Below, piece after piece: positions 3,898 to 5,018 of a DNA stretch of 5,018 bases. A program made the position numbers and the translations under genes. The notes beneath the pieces are model-generated. The model saw nothing but the letters and a program-made list of their open reading frames with translations, did no database searches and had not been told where the DNA came from. The stretch's first letter is position 1, and each line of letters begins with the position of its first letter. The stretch comes from JACRPZ01 sp040758255 (GTDB lineage: Bacteria > Nitrospirota > Thermodesulfovibrionia > UBA6902), in contig JBFLVX010000150.1 of the NCBI GenBank assembly GCA_040758255.1, positions 1-5,018 on the forward strand, written 5' to 3'.

Positions 3898-4941
3898 TTA
3901 GGGCTGCTCTGTACGCTCTTTAACCGGGGCAAGCTGCCTGAAAGAGATGCCGTCCTTAACAATAAAAAAACTCCCTATGATAACGGTCATTCCCATTGAA
4001 AGAAGCCATGCAACGATCCCGTAACTTAAAGCTACGGGTTTTGGAATGCCGTATATTCCATGCAGGGCAGTAACACATGCTAAATGGTATGACCCGAGAA
4101 ATCCAGGGGTAGGCGCGAGGGTTATAAAGACGGCCACCATTAAAGTGAGAATCAAGAGTGAAGGCACGACGGGAAGCTGTGTTTCTATGCCGAATGCCAG
4201 ATAAATAGGATAATAAGTAACAATGAATACTGTCCAGATAAGAAAAGAGAGAATAATTGTTGCTATGAAACCGCGTTTGTCCCTTATGATATTAAGGCCG
4301 TTGGTGAATGAATGGACCAATCCCGTGATCTTTTCTTTCCACCTTTGCGGGAACGGCTTTATGCATATCCCGACAATCTTCATAGCCCAGTTATTTTTAA
4401 ATTGGAGGAGTGCGGAGAAGAGGAGTATGAAAACGCATAACAGGAGGCTGAATGCTCCAAAGATCTTAACTTTATCGAGGATCTGATATGCCCCATCCTG
4501 ACTTTTGGGAGTAAGCGATTCTGGCATAAAAAGCAGTATCCAGACAATCAGAAGTAAAAGCAGGGTAAGGTCAAAAAGCCTTTCTATGAATATTGTTGCA
4601 AACGAAGAGCTGAAGCTGATATTTGCTTTTTTTGAAAGAAGATAAGCCCTGATAAACTCACCGGCTCTTGCCGGCAGCATATTAGACATAAAACCCACCA
4701 TCAAGGGAGAGAAGAGCGCCGTGGTCTTTACATCTTTTACAGGACGCACTAAATAATGCCATCGCATTGCCCTGAGCAAGTAACTGATTATAACCAGCGA
4801 TATTGCAGGGATGAGATAAAAATAATTTACAGAACTAAAGGCTTCGGAGAGTTCCGACAGCTTGACTCCTTTGAATGCGTAATAAAGGGAGAAGACGATG
4901 ATAATCAGGCCTACTATGAGGTGAAGATATTTTTTATTCAT
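3898..4941 (-). CDS. LPG-synthase-TM / UPF0104 family (AglD-like) polytopic membrane protein
   Basis: A 347-residue inner-membrane protein with about eight hydrophobic segments (near 5-23, 41-60, 73-90, 122-138, 160-180, 225-250, 258-277, 303-327). Family signatures: GFMSNMLPARAGEFIRAYLL (83-102), the conserved ER..D pair (120-124), and APTPGFLGSYH (276-286), equivalent to the PxxPGxxG loop of this family. The family includes the membrane half of MprF, which flips lysyl-phosphatidylglycerol, and archaeal AglD; the stand-alone bacterial members, lacking the aminoacyl-transferase half as here, are mostly uncharacterised and thought to act in lipid or polyprenyl-glycan handling. Start choice: ATG 4941 (MNKKYLHLIVG) gives a normal short positive N-terminus before the first membrane helix; in-frame ATG 4971 and TTG 4977 would add 10 or 12 residues. 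None has a good ribosome site. The C-terminus is short and charged. Confidence 0.9.
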   Translation of the reverse strand: MNKKYLHLIVGLIIIVFSLYYAFKGVKLSELSEAFSSVNYFYLIPAISLVIISYLLRAMRWHYLVRPVKDVKTTALFSPLMVGFMSNMLPARAGEFIRAYLLSKKANISFSSSFATIFIERLFDLTLLLLLIVWILLFMPESLTPKSQDGAYQILDKVKIFGAFSLLLCVFILLFSALLQFKNNWAMKIVGICIKPFPQRWKEKITGLVHSFTNGLNIIRDKRGFIATIILSFLIWTVFIVTYYPIYLAFGIETQLPVVPSLLILTLMVAVFITLAPTPGFLGSYHLACVTALHGIYGIPKPVALSYGIVAWLLSMGMTVIIGSFFIVKDGISFRQLAPVKERTEQP

Positions 4942-5018
4942 TAGGTGAGATAGTATAGCTGTAAAAATCATTAACAATCAAGGAAGGGTAGATGGTCCGC
5001 AGCTTGATTTTTCTTCCC
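4934..5018 (-). CDS. Possible C-terminal end of an upstream gene (partial, weak)
   Basis: A frame open from the window edge ends at TAA 4936-4934 and would overlap ATG 4941 of the membrane-protein gene by eight bases (ATGAATAA), an arrangement typical of translational coupling. It would explain why that gene has no ribosome site. The readable tail, IKLRTIYPSLIVND and onward, is protein-like, but 27 open codons are easily due to chance, and it competes with the promoter reading of the same bases. Confidence 0.25.
   Translation of the reverse strand, partial: GRKIKLRTIYPSLIVNDFYSYTISPNE
4952..4981 (-). promoter_or_regulatory. Possible promoter of the membrane-protein gene
   Basis: On the minus strand TTGATT (4981-4976), an 18-base spacer and TATACT (4957-4952) resemble a sigma70 promoter. 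Transcription would begin near 4944-4946, only a few bases before ATG 4941, giving a nearly leaderless message. This fits the lack of a ribosome site but may be chance in AT-rich sequence. Confidence 0.3.

Noticed and set aside
4992..5018. Start of a plus-strand gene (ATG 4992, frame MVRSLIFLP) with AGGAAGG before it
   Set aside because: Only nine codons are visible before the window ends, and the ribosome-site-like purines overlap the putative minus-strand promoter; it cannot be supported from this window.

Overview
The window looks like an ordinary bacterial chromosome of moderate GC, from an anaerobe. The clearest sign is the end of a ferredoxin-dependent 2-oxoacid oxidoreductase operon (porA, then porB). 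The tRNA-Asn looks bacterial, and the overall protein style reminds me of Nitrospirota or Thermodesulfovibrionia-like and deltaproteobacterial lineages. That placement is an impression; no marker gene here settles it.

Layout: (1) 1-1184, plus strand: the 3' end of porA and a complete porB. (2) 1185-1894, plus strand: a disturbed tRNA-Asn locus. It holds four tRNA-Asn(GTT)-derived units. One is intact (1648-1723). Two are 5' halves that stop at exactly the same base, the end of the anticodon loop (1242 and 1619). One is a nearly full-length pseudo-tRNA (1804-1894). All three defective units carry short palindromes of the type TCCCGA-n(4)-TCGGGA in place of part of the D arm. A small GIY-YIG nuclease gene (1251-1508) lies between the two 5' halves. 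(3) 1965-3455, minus strand: a two-gene operon, a LOG-family (TIGR00730-type) phosphoribohydrolase followed by an ATP-cone / Mrr-like nuclease / helix-hairpin-helix protein, behind a good sigma70-type promoter. (4) 3567-3876, plus strand: a divergent promoter and a small unrecognised 81-residue protein. (5) 3898-4941, minus strand: a polytopic membrane protein of the LPG-synthase-TM / UPF0104 (AglD-like) family, convergent with the small gene.

Two places deserve attention. The first is the tRNA-Asn cluster, where a GIY-YIG nuclease is bracketed by identically truncated tRNA pieces that carry palindromic inserts. This could be the footprint of a very small tRNA-targeting mobile element, or of repeated duplication of a palindrome-interrupted tRNA. 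The second is the LOG plus ATP-cone-nuclease operon, which joins a nucleotide-processing enzyme to a nuclease with a putative nucleotide-sensing domain. Both readings are inference. The individual families are known, while their combinations here are what may be new.
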